Assembly (NCBI GenBank): GCA_020025825.1
Contig: JAHHRL010000017.1
Span: 1-34,536, forward strand
Direction: 5' to 3'
Origin: Faecalibacterium sp.
GTDB taxonomy: Bacteria > Bacillota > Clostridia > Oscillospirales > Ruminococcaceae
Length of the DNA stretch: 34,536 bases
The notes under the pieces are model-generated. The model did no database searches. It was given only the letters and a program-made list of their open reading frames with translations, and was not told the DNA's origin. Positions within the stretch are counted from its first letter, which is position 1; each line of letters begins with the position of its first letter. Positions 32,923-34,536 of the stretch are shown here, piece after piece. The position numbers and the translations under genes are program-made.

Positions 32923-32923
32923 C

Positions 32924-32967
32924 GAAAAGCCTTGAAAACTTCCGTTTTCAGGGCTTTTCTCTTTTTT
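32924..32967 (+). terminator. Terminator of the tRNA-Asp/tRNA-Thr unit
   Basis: A 16-bp stem (32924-32939 with 32944-32959, one G-U) with a TTCC loop and a TCTTTTTT tail. Confidence 0.92.
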
Positions 32968-33023
32968 GTCGGAGAATGCGTACAAAGCAACCCCCTCTGC
33001 AAAAAAGAACTTAACTACCACAA

Positions 33024-33060
33024 AACCGCCCAATCTGTTCGGCTTGGGCGGTTTTTCTTT
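33024..33060 (+). terminator. Second terminator-like hairpin
   Basis: AACCGCCCAA / TTGGGCGGTT with a 10-nt loop and a TTTTTCTTT tail, about 60 nt after the tRNA terminator. No gene lies between them, so it may be a backup terminator or may end a short unannotated RNA. Confidence 0.8.
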
Positions 33061-33132
33061 ATCCGGCTTTTTTCTTGTAAGAAAGGGCTGAAGATGTTAC
33101 TATTGAAAAAACTATAAAAAGGAGTGAGGAAG

Positions 33133-33738
33133 ATGGCAAAACAGGTGCAGTATGTGCGAGAATCCCATTTTAGAGTGCGAATAGTAAGCGTGCTCCTGCT
33201 TGCAGCTGTAGCAGTCGGAGGCTGGCTGTACTGGCAAAACCGACAGGCCGCAAAACAGCGTGAGGTACAGGTAGAACTTGCTGCAACCCTTCGGCAAGTG
33301 ATTCAGGTAAACGAGCTATCTACCTTTACCGCAGTATATAATGGTGTAGCTGAGGTTTATAACAAGGACAATCCGGAAAAAATCGACCGGTATGTTTCTT
33401 ACGAAGGACGCATCTATGCGGGCATCGACTTTGAAAAAATCGAGATTGAGCAGGACAATGCAAACAAAATCATTCGGGTCAAGGTACCGGACGCTTACAT
33501 TATTGAAGCAAAGCCTGTTTATGAGTCGATGGAGTTTATTGACAATGTAAAGGATAAAGACGCCACAATTTCCACCCCCGAGGCAAGCAAAGCCTGTCAG
33601 GAAGATATGGACCGTGAAAGCAAAGACCAAGAACAAATCTTGAGTTTGGCGAAACAAAATGCAGTAAACATCATTACCGCCTGGACCAAGCCCTTTGTGG
33701 AGCAGTGCGGTGAGGGCTATACCCTGATTGTGGAATAA
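33133..33738 (+). CDS. DUF4230-like protein, membrane-anchored
   Basis: 201 aa. A basic N-terminus, one membrane segment (about 19-37, VSVLLLAAVAVGGWLYW) and a mostly outside globular part. EGRIYAGIDFEKIEIEQD followed by KIIRVKVPDAYI has the pattern of DUF4230, a family of unknown function: Y-x-G-x-x-x-x-G-I-D then a beta-rich I-x-V-x-[LV]-P. A helical charged stretch (about 140-175) follows. The ATG at 33133 has AAAAGGAG upstream; a longer GTG frame starts inside that site. It is paired with a homologous lipoprotein 12 nt downstream. Confidence 0.72.
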   Translation: MAKQVQYVRESHFRVRIVSVLLLAAVAVGGWLYWQNRQAAKQREVQVELAATLRQVIQVNELSTFTAVYNGVAEVYNKDNPEKIDRYVSYEGRIYAGIDFEKIEIEQDNANKIIRVKVPDAYIIEAKPVYESMEFIDNVKDKDATISTPEASKACQEDMDRESKDQEQILSLAKQNAVNIITAWTKPFVEQCGEGYTLIVE

Positions 33739-33750
33739 GGAGGACGGACC

Positions 33751-34365
33751 ATGAAAAAACTAATTGCAATTTTGCTGGCCGTTCTGATGCTTTTGAGCCT
33801 TGTCGGGTGCGGTGTATCCGCAAAACCAGCGAACATTGGTCTTGAGCAATCCCAGATGCGGATGATTTGTGAGCTTGCAGTGATGGAGTGTTACTATCAC
33901 AATGTAGCCAAGTTCACTCAGGAGGACGCCGCAGGCTTTTGGCTTTGGAAAAAGGACAAACACTTTTGGATTGAATACAGCGGTACGGTCAAACTGGGTA
34001 TTGACGCTTCTCGTGTGGTTATGAAACAGGACGGGGACAAGGTGACCATTACCCTGCCGCCCGCCAAGGTACTTACCTGCGAACCAGACCAGGATTCCAT
34101 CAACAGAGATTCCTATATTATTGACCACAAGTCGGCTAACATCAACAGTGCCGATACGGTTAAAGCCATTGATGAAGCCCAGCAAAAGCTGCGGCAAAAG
34201 GTACAAAGCGACCATGCTCTTTTGAACGAGGCACAGCAGCGGGCAAAAACCTTGCTTGAGGATTACGTAAACAACATCGGTCGTGCTATGGGAAAAGAAT
34301 ATACGGTTCAGTGGGAATATCTGGATGAGGATGTTGCTGCCGAAAAAAGCGCAGCTTCCGAATAA
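33751..34365 (+). CDS. DUF4230-like lipoprotein
   Basis: 204 aa. Signal peptide with lipobox LVGC (Cys20). EYSGTVKLGIDASRVVMKQD and VTITLPPAKVL match the same pattern in the preceding gene, so the two are tandem relatives with different anchors. A helical Gln/Lys-rich region (about 140-180) follows, and the C-terminus is acidic. AAGGAGGACGGACC precedes the ATG. Function unknown; both partners should face the cell surface. Confidence 0.72.
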   Translation: MKKLIAILLAVLMLLSLVGCGVSAKPANIGLEQSQMRMICELAVMECYYHNVAKFTQEDAAGFWLWKKDKHFWIEYSGTVKLGIDASRVVMKQDGDKVTITLPPAKVLTCEPDQDSINRDSYIIDHKSANINSADTVKAIDEAQQKLRQKVQSDHALLNEAQQRAKTLLEDYVNNIGRAMGKEYTVQWEYLDEDVAAEKSAASE

Positions 34366-34436
34366 GAATAAAAAAGCAGCCCGGAACGCTAACTTTGGAG
34401 ACCACTTAAAAAGATTCAACTTTTTTTGAAAAAGCG

Positions 34437-34465
34437 TTGACAAATAACGCAAGATCCGATATAAT
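34437..34465 (+). promoter_or_regulatory. Promoter of the second tRNA-Asp
   Basis: Exact consensus TTGACA, 17-nt spacer, TATAAT, 20 nt before the second tRNA-Asp. The spacer differs from that of the first copy. Confidence 0.92.
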
Positions 34466-34485
34466 AACCAAAGTTGGAGCGAGAT

Positions 34486-34536
34486 GGCCCGGTAGTTCAG
34501 TTGGTTAGAACGCTAGCCTGTCACGCTAGAGGTCGA
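34486..34536 (+). tRNA. tRNA-Asp (anticodon GTC), cut by window end
   Basis: The first 51 bases are identical to the tRNA-Asp at 32767, including the CTGTCAC anticodon loop; the rest lies beyond the window. Confidence 0.93.

Overview
The window reads as the chromosome of an anaerobic Gram-positive Bacillota, most likely a clostridial gut-type organism (Oscillospirales-like). The grounds are strong AGGAGG-type ribosome binding sites almost everywhere, mid GC in genes with AT-rich spacers, an ECF riboflavin transporter under an FMN riboswitch, an MltG/U32-peptidase neighbourhood like that of Bacillota, a flavin-dependent thymidylate synthase, and a membrane decarboxylase beta/gamma pair. The genus is inference. 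I see no phage, insertion sequence or CRISPR array. Most genes are housekeeping; the accessory parts are the first 6.7 kb, the XRE/DUF3169 cassette, an AT-rich P-loop kinase and the tRNA/DUF4230 end.

Layout. (1) 47-6663: a divergent metabolic module. A variant EtfB-like protein (minus, TTG start) faces a plus-strand operon of a glycerol-kinase-like FGGY kinase, an MFS transporter, a histidine phosphatase and an AGPS-like FAD oxidase. The 868-base spacer between them carries two near-identical 19-nt sites and a perfect 15-bp inverted repeat. (2) 6791-7816: phosphate acetyltransferase, minus. (3) 8019-12250: a DNA-repair-like operon of family-4 uracil-DNA glycosylase, a two-lobed P-loop ATPase with a degenerate second site, and a nuclease-XPD/DinG helicase fusion. 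(4) 12448-13763: an XRE repressor, a DUF3169 membrane protein and a small membrane protein, behind a consensus promoter overlapped by twin dyad operators. (5) 13926-21297, all minus: pcrA, thyX, tmk, GNAT, mltG, U32 peptidase. (6) 21558-23129: OadB/OadG-like decarboxylase subunits without an alpha subunit in view. (7) 23247-27322: recD2, comF and an mreB-like gene in one tight run. (8) 27611-28576: FMN riboswitch plus RibU. (9) 28663-29742: MscS channel. (10) 29868-30365: AT-rich P-loop kinase, followed by two adjacent hairpins. (11) 30639-32017: SfsA and an unknown lipoprotein. (12) 32459-34536: tRNA-Trp (minus), tRNA-Asp and tRNA-Thr (plus), a tandem pair of DUF4230 proteins, and a second tRNA-Asp cut by the window edge.

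The most interesting region is the first. The kinase keeps the glycerol-kinase fold but has Val where glycerol kinase uses a glycerol-binding Glu. The oxidase carries the triple-His motif of alkyl-DHAP synthases. An orphan, variant Etf subunit is transcribed divergently. A working hypothesis is uptake, phosphorylation and flavin-linked oxidation of a glycerol-like polyol or related compound, with electrons going to an Etf. No step of this is proven by sequence alone.
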